32,515 nt of DNA from Verrucomicrobiales bacterium (GCA_005793375.1 SXSK01000295.1:1-32515), one strand, 5' to 3'; positions 16,701 to 31,700 are shown, counted from the stretch's first letter. Numbers and translations: made by a program. Notes: a model not told the origin generated them from the sequence alone.

Positions 16701-19700
16701 CGGAGCGACCGCCAAACCCAGTGTGGTCTTTGTCGCACGCGCCGGTCAGATCGCCTATCGAGCCGATGTTTCCGACGATATCAACCAACAATTCCAAGCG
16801 GTCAACCCGGCCGGTGCCGTCAATATCCGTCGTATTGTCCTCAACCCCACCAACTGGAAACAGGCCTACGCTCTCGATGCGAGTCATCTCTGGAAACTGA
16901 CCGTCAAGGACGACGGTTCCTTGGAAGCTGCCGATATTACCGGAAATCTCAGCTTTTTAACCAATTCCTTCGAATCCCTGGAGATTGTCTCCCAAGGGTC
17001 GAAACTTGCTCTGATCGTCGGGGCTCGCGATGGCGCCTACAAACTCGATGTATCTCCCGATCAACCCATCGATTTAACCCGATGGGCTGCCTTCGGCGTC
17101 GGCATGCCACGCGTTGCCGTCAGCGATATCCGATTTGACGCGCGAGATCCCGGTGACCCCTTGGATGATGTCCTGATATTCGGAACTTTGGGACGCGGCG
17201 TCTGGCGCATGGAAAATGCCGCCAACGCCACCTTTGATGAACCGTTACTGCGCATAGAAGGCACGAATGGCCCGGATGTATTCACACTTCGATTAGCCGC
17301 CCCCGCCGCCAATCAACTGCCAACCCTCGAGATTCTCTACAACTCCCCAACGCCAACGGTCATCAAGTCGTACCCGCTAGACAGCATTCAAGGAATCAGT
17401 GTTCACACTCGGGGCGGCAACGATCAACTCATCGTTGATTCCACCAACGGTGAATTGATCTTTGAAGGCGGCATTCGGTTCGATGGCGGGGCGGACACCG
17501 GTGGCGACGGCGATAAGCTGACATTCAATGGTCCGGTTTCCTCCGATCTTCAAACGTCTAAGGAAGGCATCCACGATGAAATCGAGGTCCGTCAACTGGG
17601 TTGGCAAATCGTCAAAGCCAGCAATGTCGAAACCTACGACCAATCCACCACCTTCGAAGATATCTATTACTTCTTCAGAAATATCTGGGATCATATTGTC
17701 GATTTCTTCTCTGCCAGCGAATCATTGACCAGTGATCTACCTCTCTTCGGCGACAACCTCGGAGGGGCCCTAGATGGCCAACCCGGACTGAACCCCCCTC
17801 CGGTCGGGCAGCCCCTGGATGGCGGCCCCACCTCGAAGACTCCTCGCCGCCAGCCTGCCGAGTCTCCCTCTTCCTTGATGCGCAGAATTTTTGAATCCGG
17901 CAACGGCGGATTCCGCATCGACGATGTGGGCACGGTACTCGCCACGGAGGCTCAGATCGAAGCGGCTCTCGATGCCTTGGATCCCTTCGGCGGCAATGTG
18001 GATATTCAAGAAGGGGCTAAAAAAATCATTCTCGGCAACGCCACCCATCCCTTCACTAGAACCATTGACCTTCAACTCCCCTTGGACGTCGAATTGTTGG
18101 GCGGATCCATCAAACTCCAGGGCGACCTTCAGCTGGCGGCCGATATCGAGCTTCGACTTGAAATGGGCGTCGATGCCCGCGGTTTTTACTTGAAAACCAA
18201 TGCGACCCCGGAAATTGCCATCACCAATTTGCGCGTGAGTGGCAAACTCCAGGGGGTAGGGAATTTTGGCTTCCTCCGCATCGAACTTCAGGACGCGGTC
18301 TTAGCCATGGACAATCAATTGAAGATCACGCTGGATCTTCAAGAAGGAGTGGACCCGTTTGGACACGCACCCGATGGCTTCCTCAGGGTCTACGAGGTCG
18401 GTTCCAATATCTCGGACCTGATTCAAGTGGCTTTCACTGGGGGACCTGCCCCGGATCTTTCCTTTACCGCCAAGGTCAGCGTGGCGGTGGGGCCAGACGG
18501 AGACACCCCCTTCGATCTTGGCACACTCGATGTTGGCTTTATCTGGGAGGATATCACCGATCTTTCCAGCCTCCGTATAGATACCCTTGGCAATCCCGTG
18601 GTCGATTTCCTGATGCGCTTCCTCAATCTGGATCGCGGCGAGTTCCTGGATGGTGTGCTGAGCTTGATCGGCTCCCTAGGCAAACTGGATCAAACGGATC
18701 TGCTCAATGCCGAACTTCCGTTCACCAACGGCTTCAAGCTCGCGGACGCCTTCGACTTTGCTCAAGGGTTTATCGACAAGATCTACCTCCAATTGGTCGA
18801 CATTTGTTTGGTAGGTGATCTCGGTGGCGGCAACTCCAATGTCAATCTATCAAAGGGTCGTCTCAGCGCCGATGCCGATTTCGATCTCACCATTGGCAGC
18901 CAATTGGATTTTGCGGGAACCACACCCGTCAAAATCACCGTGACCAAAGCTTCCACCCTCGGAAATAACTCCACCTCCGACTTGGCCGCCGATATCAATA
19001 GCTCCCTCGCCTCAAAGGGTCTAGGAGCCAAGGTCCGCGCCTCGGTCATCCGCGGTGATATCCAACTTTGCCTCCTGTCCGGTGCCTCCATCAGGATCGA
19101 CGGTTTCGACTCATCCAGTGTGGTCGCCACCGAGCTTGGATTCCTGGCAGGCCAAACCGGCGTTGAATCCCCCCGCTTCCGCTATCTGCAAGACATGCTG
19201 GAGCAACTTGAGACGGCTCTGGACCCACCGGGTCTTCCAGACATCAATCTGGTGGTCACCTATCAACAACCCACTAAGAGCCTCCTCTTCGGCATCACTT
19301 TTGAAACGTCCTTCTCCAAAGAAACTTCCTTCAAAGGTGATTCCGATCTGGGTCTCGGTGAACTTGCCGATCTGTCCGCCACCGGCAAATTCTCGATCAA
19401 TGCCACTCTCTCGATTGGTGGAAAACTCGGCATCGAATTCGGTTCCATCACCACACCCAAACTGGTCTCCAGTTTCCTAATCCCAGCTCCCGCGACGGGC
19501 CAATTGAGTGCCCCAGCTGCGTTCACCATCGTCCTAAACGATGGCGAACTGCGAGCCCCGATCTCCCTGACAGCTGTCCATTACGGTGGCAATATATCCA
19601 TCGCCAACCTCGTCGCAGATCTTAACGGCAGACTCACAGCAGCACCTCAATTGTTCCAGGGCCAACCCCTCGATAAGGTCCTACGTTTCCTCCAGGCGGG

Positions 19701-22700
19701 GACCAGCATTCATCTCATCGCCCTCAACGAAACCGATGCCAACAACAATGGAGTACTCGAAATAACCGAGGACACCAATGGCGATGGCATCCGTCAACTC
19801 TGGCTGGATAAAGTCAACGGGATCGCGATCGATGCGGACGCGACCAATACCGCAGTCACTGAGCTCGGTTTCATTCCCACCAACACGGCACGTTCCCTGA
19901 TTAAAGGGGTGTTCGTTGAAGACCTCGCCCTCACTGGCTCCCTCACGGTCAGCGCCCTGGGTCTCGGCGCCAAGGCCCGTTTCGCCGTGTTCAGCTTGGA
20001 AACTTCCGGCGGCACAGCCACTGGCACGGCTTCCATAACCCTGGCACTCAAGAACCCAGTCGATGCCACAACCCGCATCGATGTCAGTAAGCTCTTCAGC
20101 GATATTGGAAATATCGGCAATTATATCGCCCCCTCCGCCACGTTCTCAGGCAACCTCTCCATCGCACTGAAGAATATTAAGGTCAAACCAGACCTGTTTG
20201 ATCCGTTCCCGGCAAATGCTGAGGTCACACTGTTCATCCCGGATATCAAGTCCCTCGAGTTCAATCCAAATCCTTACCACCCGGTCACCAATAAACTCGG
20301 CATTTTCGTAACCTACCCTGAGCTCCACGGCCTCGGGAACTTCAGTTGCCTCACTTTCCTGGATGTCGTCAATGCCCTCGACGGTCTCTCGGATCAATTG
20401 GAAGAAATGCGAGGGTTCGGTTTCCTGAACCAACCCATCCCGCTCATCAACATCAGTGTCGGTGACATCCTCGATTTCGCCGGCGACTTGGCGGACACGG
20501 TCCAAGGATTGGCAACTGGCGACGGGGAAACACTGAAAGATATCGAGACGACGTTGGAATCATTGTTCGGTCTTGGCCCCGATGTGCTGACCTTCAGTGT
20601 CGAACATACCGAATCGCCACAGATCGCGGGAGGTATCGCCTCCTTCAATCCTTCAGGGCCCAAGAACGCACTGCGTTTCACCGGTCCCAATGGCGCCAAA
20701 ATCAAATTCGTCGCCGACGACGGATCACAGCTTTCAGCCGACACGAATACCGCGGCATCTGACTGGAACGTGCTCGATCAGGTTCTGACCATTTACTTCA
20801 ATGCCGGCTACACCACGGCGACGACGGTCGACGCTCTCGCCGACAAGGGCGGGACGACCATCAGCCTCGACGCGGTGGCCGAACCCGGATCTGGACCCGG
20901 TGCGATCAACACCACGGTCCTCAACCTCAAGCTCGCGTATTCGATCGCGTACGGAAACCTACTGCCCCTCCAATTGAGCCTCGGAGACTTGGTGAACCTC
21001 CTCCCCGCCGGCCCCACCAAGGACGCGCTGTTCGGGATTACGGATTTCGTTCAAATTGAAGGTAGCGCCACCATTAACGTCACTGCCAGCGCCGATCTCT
21101 CGTTTGAACTCGGTTTAGACGTTAGCAATCCCTGTAGCTGGGTCCCATTCGTCGATGATGCGGGAACTCAAATGTCGCTCAATGCGGCTGTCCGCGGCAC
21201 AGACCTCGACTTCAAAATCGCACTCGGAGCACTAGGCATTTTCGTCAAAGACGGCACGGTCACGTTGGACGGTGACGGCGATCCCCTGACCACCAACGAC
21301 AACGCCACCTTCGGAGTTGGCCTCAAGGACAACAATGGCGATGGGCGCCATTACTTCCGGGCGTCGGAATCGTGGTTTGATTCGGATAATATCGACATCA
21401 CCCTGTCGGCCCAAGCATCCGCCCGTCTGCCACTTTATTTCCCCACGGTCAGCTTGCCCGCAGGAGGCAGTGCCACGGATGGGCCTGACTCCAATTCGTA
21501 CCCAGATAACTGGCTGACCATCGACGTCATCAATCTGGGTACTCTGTTTGACGCGTTGGTGAACGGAACACCGATGCCGAACGGCATCCTCACCATCCAT
21601 ACCCCAAATCTCACCAGCTTTTTCGACGACTTCAATGTCTGTGATCTCATCACGAATTCGTCGCTGCTGCTCGACGGCTTGGATACATTCTTGGGTACGA
21701 TCCAATCGGCACTCAGCGCTGAGGTGTTCGATCGTGATCTGCCACTGGTGGGCGATAAACTTGGAAAGGCTGCCGATGTCATCGGGGAATTCCGAGAAGG
21801 CCTGCTCGCGGATCTGAGAGCCAAACTAGCCGAGGTCGGGGATCCCATCGGATTGGTGAAAGAGGCAATCTTCAATGCGCTCGGCAAGCCAGGGCTCGAT
21901 ATTCTTACCAAGGCCGATGGCACCGCACTGACTTCCTTCGATCAAATTGATATTCAATGCACCGAAGACGCGGTTTCCTTTAATTTGCGGCTCAAGAAAT
22001 CTGTCGCGTTGGTGGATACCAGCAGTGATCCAATCAACTTTGACATTGGCATCCCGGGCTTCGGCCTCAAGGTGAATGGGAATGTGAAGATCGAAGTTGG
22101 CTTCGACTTCAAACTCAAATTCGCCATCAGCGCCTCCAACGGGTTCTACTTCGATACCAGTGATAACGAAGAACTCCGCGTCGAATTCAAGGTAACCATC
22201 CCAGGCCTAAGTGCGTCGGGAGAACTCCTTTTCCTCCAGTTGGATGTCTCGGATGATTCAGACGGCACTGACGCCCTCGGCAATCCAAGGAATCCATCGT
22301 CTTTCGCCGGCTACTTCTCGATCAATATTAAGGACCCGCTCGGGAGTGGCAATCGCCTCACGTTCGCGGATCTTCTCAGCAGCGGGGTTGCGTTTGACGA
22401 TGTCATTGAAGCTGAACTCGGGGCTATAGCGGAGTTGAACCTGGACTTCGCCGTTAGCTTCGCCGGCGACGCCCGATTCCCAAGGCTCATTGGTGAATTC
22501 GATCTGGATTGGAATTGGACATTGGGTGGGGAAGGCGCCGGCGATCTTGAATTCGGCTTCAACAACATCCAAATCGACATCGGATCGTTTATCTCTGAGT
22601 TCATCCAACCAATATTAAAGGAAATTCAAAAAGTCACCGAGCCAATCCAACCGTTGATCGATGTCATCACCACACCGATACCAATTATCTCAGACTTGTT

Positions 22701-25700
22701 CGGTGAACCGATCACGATGCTCGATCTGGCCGAAATGTCGGGGTATTTGTCCCCCAGCACGGTGGAGTTCATCAAGGCCATCGCCAAGATCATCGACTTG
22801 GTCAACAACACTTCGTTTTCCAACGGCTCAATTCTCATTCCGCTCGGTAGTTTTAACCTGGATTTGGATTCAAGTGGCAATGTCAGTCGAAAAGCCGGCG
22901 ATCCCGACCCCGCGCCGTCCAAAATGTCGGACAAGACTACCGACAGCGGCGCCAAGAACTTCCTGCAAGATTTGGAAGACCTTGGCTTCACCTTCCCCTT
23001 CCTTTCCATCAGCGAGTTGTTCAAGCTGTTCATGGGCAAACCCATCAGCATCATCGAGTACCACATGCCGGTGTTCGAATTCACCGCGTCCATCGACTTC
23101 CAGATCCCGATCTTTCCCCCGCTCTACGCGGTGTTTGGTGGATCCATCGGCGCCAAGATCGATCTTACGTTCGGTTACGACACGTACGGCCTACAGAAAT
23201 TCTTTGCCAGCGAAGATAAGAATCCACTCGATATTTTCGACGGGTTCTATGTGAAAGATGTCGATAACGACGGCAATGAGATCACCGAATTCACGCTCAG
23301 TGGCGGCATCACGGCCGGAGCCGAAATCAACATCGGTTTCGCCGAATTCGGCATTCGTGGTGGATTGTTCGCCGAAATCGAATTTGACCTCAATGATCCC
23401 GATGACGACGGCAAGGTCCGAGTCAGTGAACTCGTCGCGTTGGCCCTCGAAGACATCCGATGCATTTTCGACATTCACGGCCGCATTTACGTCGCCCTGG
23501 AAGCCTACCTCACCATCGACTTGTTCTTCTTCAGCATCGATGAAGTCTGGCGCTTCGGTGAAATTACCCTCGCGGAGTTCGATATCGTCTGCCCTCAGCC
23601 CGTCTTGGCTGATGTCGATGGCAACGGCCCCGGCACCGAACCGAGCGGAGACCCCGGAGTGCTGACCCTGCACATGGGTGAATATGCCTCCCTCCGAGAG
23701 CACGGGAATACGACCGATGGTGCCGAACAATTCACTGTGCTCCATATCGATGGCGCCCCTGGAGAACCTGACGGCGAATCTGTCGAAGTCAGCTTCAATG
23801 GAATCAAACAGACCTTCTTCGGAGTCAAATCGATCATCGTTAAGGCAGGGGTCGGAAATGATCGCCTAGACCTCCGCGGCGTCCTATCACCGGCCAATGT
23901 TCGAGGTGGTGCCGGCAGTGACACGCTCTTCGCGGGACGTGCACTTACCGGTAACCAGTTCTATGGCGATGACGGCAATGACGTCATCACAGGCGAAGAA
24001 GCGGATGACGGCTTCGACGGAGCAAACGACGAATTCCACGGCGGCGCCGGTGAGGATTCCTTGATTGGCAATGAAGGCGATGACACACTTTATGGCGATG
24101 ATGGGGAGGATACTCTTCAAGGAAATACGGGCGATGACATACTAGAGGGTGGCAGCGGAAACGATCTACTTTACGGTGACGAAGGAATCGACACGTTGCG
24201 CGGCGGTGACGGGGCAGACGAACTCGAAGGCCACGACGACGGCGACTTCTTGTACGGCGACGGTGGCAATGACCGAATCCTCGGTGGCCCGGGCAACGAT
24301 CAAATTGTCGGTGGCGATGGCGACGATGTCATCGACGCGGGCATCGGTGACGACATCGTTCTGGGTGACAATGGCGTCATTGTCAGTTTGCTCAAAGCCA
24401 CCGGCATTGTTGGCACGGGGGATGATGTCATCGCGGGGGGCGCCGGTCATGACACGCTATTTGGTGCCGATGGAGAGGACCAAATTTTCGGAGGCGCCTT
24501 CCTCGAAAGCGGCACCAGCTCACCCACAGCTATCGACGGACGGGACTTTATCGATGCGGGCCTCGGAAATGATTTGGTGTTCGCCGATGACGCACACTCC
24601 AGTCAGGCGGTGGTGATGCCAGGTGGCACTGTTGGAGACCTCGCATGGTTTGATTTCAACCAAGATGGATTCCGGGACGACAACGACCAAGGCCTGGCGG
24701 GCGTTCAGGTCGAGTTGCGTCGAGATGACAATTCGCTCGTCGGGACCACCACAACGGACTCCGTGGGTGCCTACAAGTTCACCGGCCTCTTGCCGGGCAA
24801 ATACTACGTCGTTTTCAAGAAACCCACCGGGTTGCAATACACGGACCCTGATCAAGGGAGTGACGACGAAAAGGATAGCGACGCGAATACTGTCACTGGG
24901 CGCAGCACAATTTTTGAACTGACCACAGGCAATAGCAATCTAACGGTCGATGTCGGCTACAAGGGATCCCTGCCAACCATCAGCATCGATGATGTCTCCA
25001 CCTACGAGGGCGACATTGGGATTACCTTCATGACCTTTACCGTGAGTTTGTCCAATGCCTATTCCCAAGAGGTCAGTGTTTGTTACAAGAGTTCCACGGG
25101 AATTGGCGATGGCGATGCCAAGCGAATCCTGGATTACGATTCTGTGGATTGGACCTTGATTTTCGCTCCGGGCGAGACTCAAAAGCAGATCAATGTACCC
25201 ATCCATGGCGACACCATTGATGAACTCAATGAGGTCTTTGTCGTCACACTCTGCGACCCAAATAACGGCGTCATTGATGCGACACAAGGCGAAGGCACCG
25301 GCACAATCATCGACGACGACGACGCCCCGATCATTTCCATTCTCGAAGGAGAACAGATCACGGCCCTGGATCCGATTCCTGAGACCACCAGCGTCACATT
25401 CCGGGTCCGCTTGTCACATCCCAGCTTCCAACCCATCCGAGTGGATTGGAAGACCCAGCAGATCGTCAACACAGACGGGACGCTGAAGTCGGATTCAGCC
25501 CGCGTTTTCGACGATTATAACGACGCCAACGAATACAATCCGGCCACCATCACCTTCCTGCCCGGTCAAACCGAGCGACTCATCACAGTCACCACCAAGG
25601 CCGATCTGCTGGATGAGTATGGTGAGCGATTCAACGTGGTGTTGGCTATCAACGATACGACACCTTCGGATGGTGCGACTATGGGCGACGACGTCGGCGT

Positions 25701-28700
25701 TGGCATCATAGCTGATGATGACCTGGAACCTTATGTGCGGATCAAAACGCTCACGCCGCAACCCGTCGACGAAGGTCACGCAGGTAACAAGAACGTACGC
25801 CTGGAAGTTTCGCTGGATGCACCCAGTGGCCGCGCAGTAACGGTTCAGTGGAAGACCGCCACTGGGACTGCATTGGGCACTCCGACGGCGACCGAAGCCG
25901 CCGATTATGTCTACAAGTTTGAGACCCTCGTCTTTGACGAAGGTGTTACGACGTTGATTACAAACGCGCAGATCATCGGCGACACGGACCTCGAGCCAAA
26001 CGAATACTTCTTCGCCAATCTCCTGGCGGCAAACTTCGGGCGAATTGACACCGATATCCTGGCGTTCAATGACAACCACGCTCGGATTGAAATCGCCAAT
26101 GACGAAGTTCCCGATCCCGGCCCCTGGTATGTTGAATTTAGTCACCCCCTTTACGAAGTCACCGAGGGACAATCAGTCACCATTACTCTCGTTCGAGCCG
26201 CCGGAAGTAGCCATCCCATTGCGGTCTACTGGACTCTAGGAAAACCCAATGTTGGCACGGCAACTCCTGGCCTGGATTACACCGATGAATCCGGCGCACC
26301 TGGCATTTGGGAGGATGGCAAACCGGGGGCTGGTGGCCGGGGCATCGTCCGATTCGGTGATGGCGAGACTAAGAAAACCTTTGTCATCAAGGCCCTCTCC
26401 GATTCCCTCTACGAAGGAACCGAAGTGGCATTGCTCGCCCTAGCTAATCCGACCGGCGGCAATCCTCGCGCGCCTCAACGCTTAGCAGCCCTTCGAATTC
26501 TAGACGCTCAGAAGGGTCCTAAACTCTCGATTAATGACCCCATCATCACAGAATCCAATGCCGGCACAACCGACGTGACCTTTACGGTTACCGCCAGCTT
26601 GGATGCGGGCATCTCTTCGACCCAACCCATCGACGTCAAGTGGAACACCTTCGCTGGCACGGCTCTTGCCGGTACGGATTTCGTTTCGGACAATGACCTG
26701 CTCACTATCCCGACGTTCACCACCTCCACCACCGCTACATTCAAAGTAAAAGTTGTTGGCGATGTTACCGCCGAACTCCAGGAACAATTCGTCGCGCGAT
26801 TGAGCGATGCGGTGAACGCCGAGATCTCCGACTACGAGGGCAAAGCAACCATCAACGACAATGATCGCCAGACCATCACAGGATTTGTGTTCAACGACCT
26901 GAACGGAAATGGCTTCTTTGATGTTAACACAGAATACGGTCTCGATGGAGTCAAGATAACCGTCACTGACAGCAGTGGTCCATTAGCGGTCCAAGTGACA
27001 AATGATGGCAACTGGAGCGTGGATGTCCTGCTTGGTTCCATCGTGGTCAGCGCTGACGAGAGCACGACGCCGGCCAATAGTGAGTGCACCACGCACAATA
27101 ATCCGCTCAATACGCAAGTCACGCCCACAGTCACCAGCACCAAGAGCATGGGCTTTATGGTGCAACCCACCAAGGGCAAGGCCACTGCCAACACCGCCAG
27201 CGGTAATCGTGGCAATAACGACACCGCTTACGGTGGAGGCGGCAACGATCTTATCGACGGCGGTAATGGAAACGACTGGCTGGTAGGCGGACATTGGCTC
27301 GGGCCGGGGTGCGCCTGCGATGGCAAACCCTATGATGCCAGCCTCAAGAACCAAGCGGACGAAGAAGGGGGGCACCGCTACGTCGATCCGGCCACGCTTC
27401 CAGCATTCGGAACCATCAAAGGCCGAGTGTGGCGCGATTCCAATGCCAACGGTATCCAAGACGAAATACTCCTTTTCACCGCACTCAAAGAGGTGCAGAT
27501 AAACCTCTTTGATGAAAGCTGGAACCTTGTCGGAATCACCTACACCGATAACAACGGCAACTACAGCTTCGCCAAAGTCGCCCCCTGCAATTACTATGTT
27601 CAGTTCCTGCCTCCGGCCGAATATCGCTTCACTGCTCAAGACGTTGGTTCAAACAGTGCCGATAGCGATGCGAGTCCGATCACTGGAATCACCGCAATGG
27701 TCGCCATCAATGGTAATACCGTAGATCTCGACGCCGGATTGATCTCGACGCCGAACAACAGCAATGGCCCATGGGCAATCTATTTCGACCACATCCTTTA
27801 CAGTGTACGAGAAAGCGACGGTTTCGCCACAATCGGTCTCAATCGCGTTCCCAACAGCTTCGAACCGGTCGCGGTCTACTTCACCAAAGATGGTGACTTC
27901 CAGCCTGCCACCCTCGCAGATCCAGATTACAAAGAAGCCAAAGGAACCGTCAGCTTCGGCGATGGAGAAACTTACCTGTCGTTCGTTGTTCCCGTAATCA
28001 ACGATACGAAGGTCGAAGGGTTCGAAGTCGTTCTACTGATGCTCAAAGACCCCACTGGCGGCGATGTCAAAGGCCGCCCGAACCTCGCGCGCCTCTTGAT
28101 TTTTGACAACCCCTGCCCCGACGATGACGAAATTCATGGCCGCGATGGCGATGACATTCTTCTCGGCGATTTCGGCTACTTCACCGATGCGGGTAACCCC
28201 GAACTGCTGGGCGGACTCGGCAACGATGTCCTCATGGGTGAGGACGGGATAGATCGCATCTACGGTGAAGGCGGAAATGACACTCTGATCGGCGGTGCGG
28301 ACGATGACCAATTAGAGGGCGGCGGCGAAAACGACACCTATCAGTTTGATGGCGATCTCAATCTGGGTTTTGACACCATCCAAGAGGCGGTTTCCCCGTT
28401 CGGCGGCAACGATACCATCGACCTGTCTAGCACAACCGGTTACGCCATTCAGTTCGATCTAGGAAGTGTCGCGGTACAAAATCCCACCCCGCTGCTCCAA
28501 ATTAAGCTTCCAGCGGGCAACGTGATCGAAAATATCAACGGTGGAGCACGCAACGATCAACTCAAGGGTAACTCCCTCGATAACATCCTCCGCGGCAATG
28601 GGGGCAATGACATCCTCGAAGGGTTGGGCGGGAATGATGAACTGCGTGGCGGCAGTGGCGACGATTTGTACCTCTTCGACGCGGACCTTCCTCTGGGAAG

Positions 28701-31700
28701 CGACAAGGTCTTCGAAGCAGCGAATGCAGATACAGATCGAATCGACTTCAGCAGCACAACCACACAGGCACTTTCCCTCAATTTGGATCTCGTCACATTA
28801 CAAGTCGTCAGCCCGACCTTAAGCCTGAAGCTCAGTTCAAAAACGGGCATCGAGGATCTTTACGGCGGAAGCCAGAACGATGTCCTGCTCGGCAATGCCC
28901 GCGATAACTTCATTCAAGGTGCTGCCGGTAGCGACACTCTGGATGGCGGCGCTGGCTACGATGTTCTGGTTGAGAATCGATCCGGCAATTTCCAACTTGT
29001 CGCACTCGATGCCGTCACCGGCCAACTCACCTTGGGTGCCGAGGTCAATACATTCACACTCGCATCCTTTGAAGAGATCAGCCTCGTTGGTGACGACTCC
29101 CCGAACACCCTCGATGCGTCCGCTTTTAATGGGATCGTCCGTCTCGATGGGCGAGGCGGCAATGACACAATCCTTGGCGGAACCGGCATCAACTTCCTCA
29201 GCGGCGGTGCCGGTGACGACACCATTATTGGCCTTGGAATCACCACGCTCATAGAAGAACGCGACGCCGACTTTATCCTGACCCCAACTCAACTCAAGGT
29301 CGGCGCCACCGAAGTCGACACGTTGTCTGGCATCACGGTGGCCCAATTGGCAGGGGGGGATTCTAACAATGTGCTGGATGCGAGTGCCTTCAATTTGCCG
29401 GGCACTCGCGTGACCTTGGATGGTGCCGGCGGCGACGATACCCTCATCGGGTCTCCAGGCAATGACCTGCTCATTGGCGGATCCGGGGATGACTCGCTCA
29501 GTGGTCGGCTTGGCGACGATCGCTACGGATTCAAGACGCAACTCGATCTCGGCTCAGATACACTCAACGAACTCCCTGGTGAAGGTTTGGATACCCTCGA
29601 TTTTACAGGATCACCCAGCCGCGTCGAAGCCAACCTCGGCATCGACGTCCTGCAGACCATCAATGCCAATTTGCAGATCCGACTCTCGGCGGTCGATACC
29701 TTCGAGAATCTGATGGGTGGTTCCGGCGGCGACCGCCTGATCGGCAATGCAGGGCCCAATCTTATTCAGGGTGGGCCCGGCGATGATGATCTGACTGGCT
29801 TGGGCGGATCCGACACGTTCGAAGGTGGCACCGGCATCGACCAAGTGATGGAACAAGCCAACCTCAACATGACGCTGACCAATCTGCTCCTCGCGATCGG
29901 TCTTCAACTCGATAGTCTCAATAGTGTCGAAGGGGCCGAGCTCACCGGAGGCGCCGGCAACAATACGTTGGATGCTTCCGCATTCACCCTGGGAAATGTG
30001 ACCCTGAATGGTGACGCCGGTAACGACATTCTCCGAGGTGGAACCAAATTGGATACTTTGATCGGCGGCGCTGGCGACGACGAATTGCGCGGCGGCCCAG
30101 GAAGCGACCGCTACGTATTCGACCTGGATGACCCCTTGGGTGTGGACGTAATCGTCGACGTCAGTGGTGTCTTCGACACGCTGGATTTCAGCCAAACATC
30201 CACAAACGGGTTGACGATTAACTTGGCTTCAGCGGCAGCCCAGATCGTAACACCGGGCCGGCTGCAACTCACACTCAGCAGCAGCAACAGCATTGAAAAT
30301 GCGATCGGTGGTGATCTGAATGATCGACTCTTCGGCAATACGCTTTCCAACAAGCTTGAAGGGCGTGCCGGGAACGATCTCCTCGAAGGCTTCGCCGGAA
30401 ATGACACCCTGATCGGCGGCGATGGCAATGATACGTACCGTTTTGACGCGGACAACCTTCTGGGCAACGACACGATCAGGGAAAACGTCGGCTCCGGCGG
30501 GAGCGATACGCTAGACTTCTCCACAACTACAGCCGCCATTGATGTCGACCTGCGACGTGGCCTCCAGCAAACCGTCGTACCAGGCTTCCTCACGCTTCGA
30601 TTTGTTTACTGCCACAACATTGAAAATGTCATCGGCGGCAGCGGCGCCGATACGCTCATCGGAAATTCGCTCGACAACACCTTCGAAGGCAACGGTGGTA
30701 ATGATACCATGACCGGCCACGGTGGGGATGACACCTATCTGTTTGATGCCGACGTCAATATCGGCAGCGACACGGTTATTGAACAACCCGATGCCGAGGG
30801 GGGCGTGGATGTACTCGACTATTCGCAGACCAACGTGGTCTCCATCAGTGTGAACCTGAGTCAGGCGAACCTCCAAGTTGTCGCGGCAACACATTCCTTG
30901 AATCTTGAATGGCCACCCGCAGATCCACTCGCCGCGGTGGCCTTTGAGAATTTGATCGGCGGCGGCGGTAGCGATCTACTGGTTGGCAACGCCCTCTCAA
31001 ACTCAATTCAAGGTAACGCCGGTGCCGACACTCTCGTCGGTTCCGGTAGAGCAGATATCCTCGATGGAGGTGCCGGTAATGACATCCTCAATGGCGAGTC
31101 GGGTAATGACACTTATGTCTTCGATGCGGATAGTCCCAATGGCGACGATATCATCACCGAACTTCCCGCCAATGGAACAGACACACTCGATTTCAGCGTC
31201 ACGGAGAGTCTGGCAGTTTCCGTCGACCTCACCACCGGAATCTTGCAGGTAGTCAACGCAAACCAACGAATCCAACTCATCTCGCCCATCGCTCTTGAAA
31301 ATGTCCAGGGCGGATCGGGGAACGATGTCTTGGTTTCCAATTCCCGCAACAATGTCCTGGAAGGCGGCGCCGGAAACGACACTTATGTGTTCGATGGCGA
31401 TTTGTTGTTGGGCAACGATACGGTGATTGAAGCGTCTCACCCCAGCGGTGGGCAGGATACCTTGGACTTCAGTGGGACGTCCGGATTTGCCATCAAGCTC
31501 AATCTGGGTCTGGAACTGCCGCAACTTGTGGTCGTGGATTTCGGACCGCCCATTGTGAGTCATTTGGTGCTGATCCTCGCATCAGCGCAATCCATCGAAA
31601 ATGTCATCGGCGGTGCGCTTAAGGATTCATTGGTCGGCAATGATCTCGACAACCGACTCACTGGTGGATTGGGTGAAGATAGCCTGACTGGGAAAGGTGG

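Noticed and set aside
13786-17217. Sialidase activity for the propeller
   Set aside because: Asp boxes alone are structural. I could not see the catalytic Arg triad, Tyr and Glu arranged as in sialidases.
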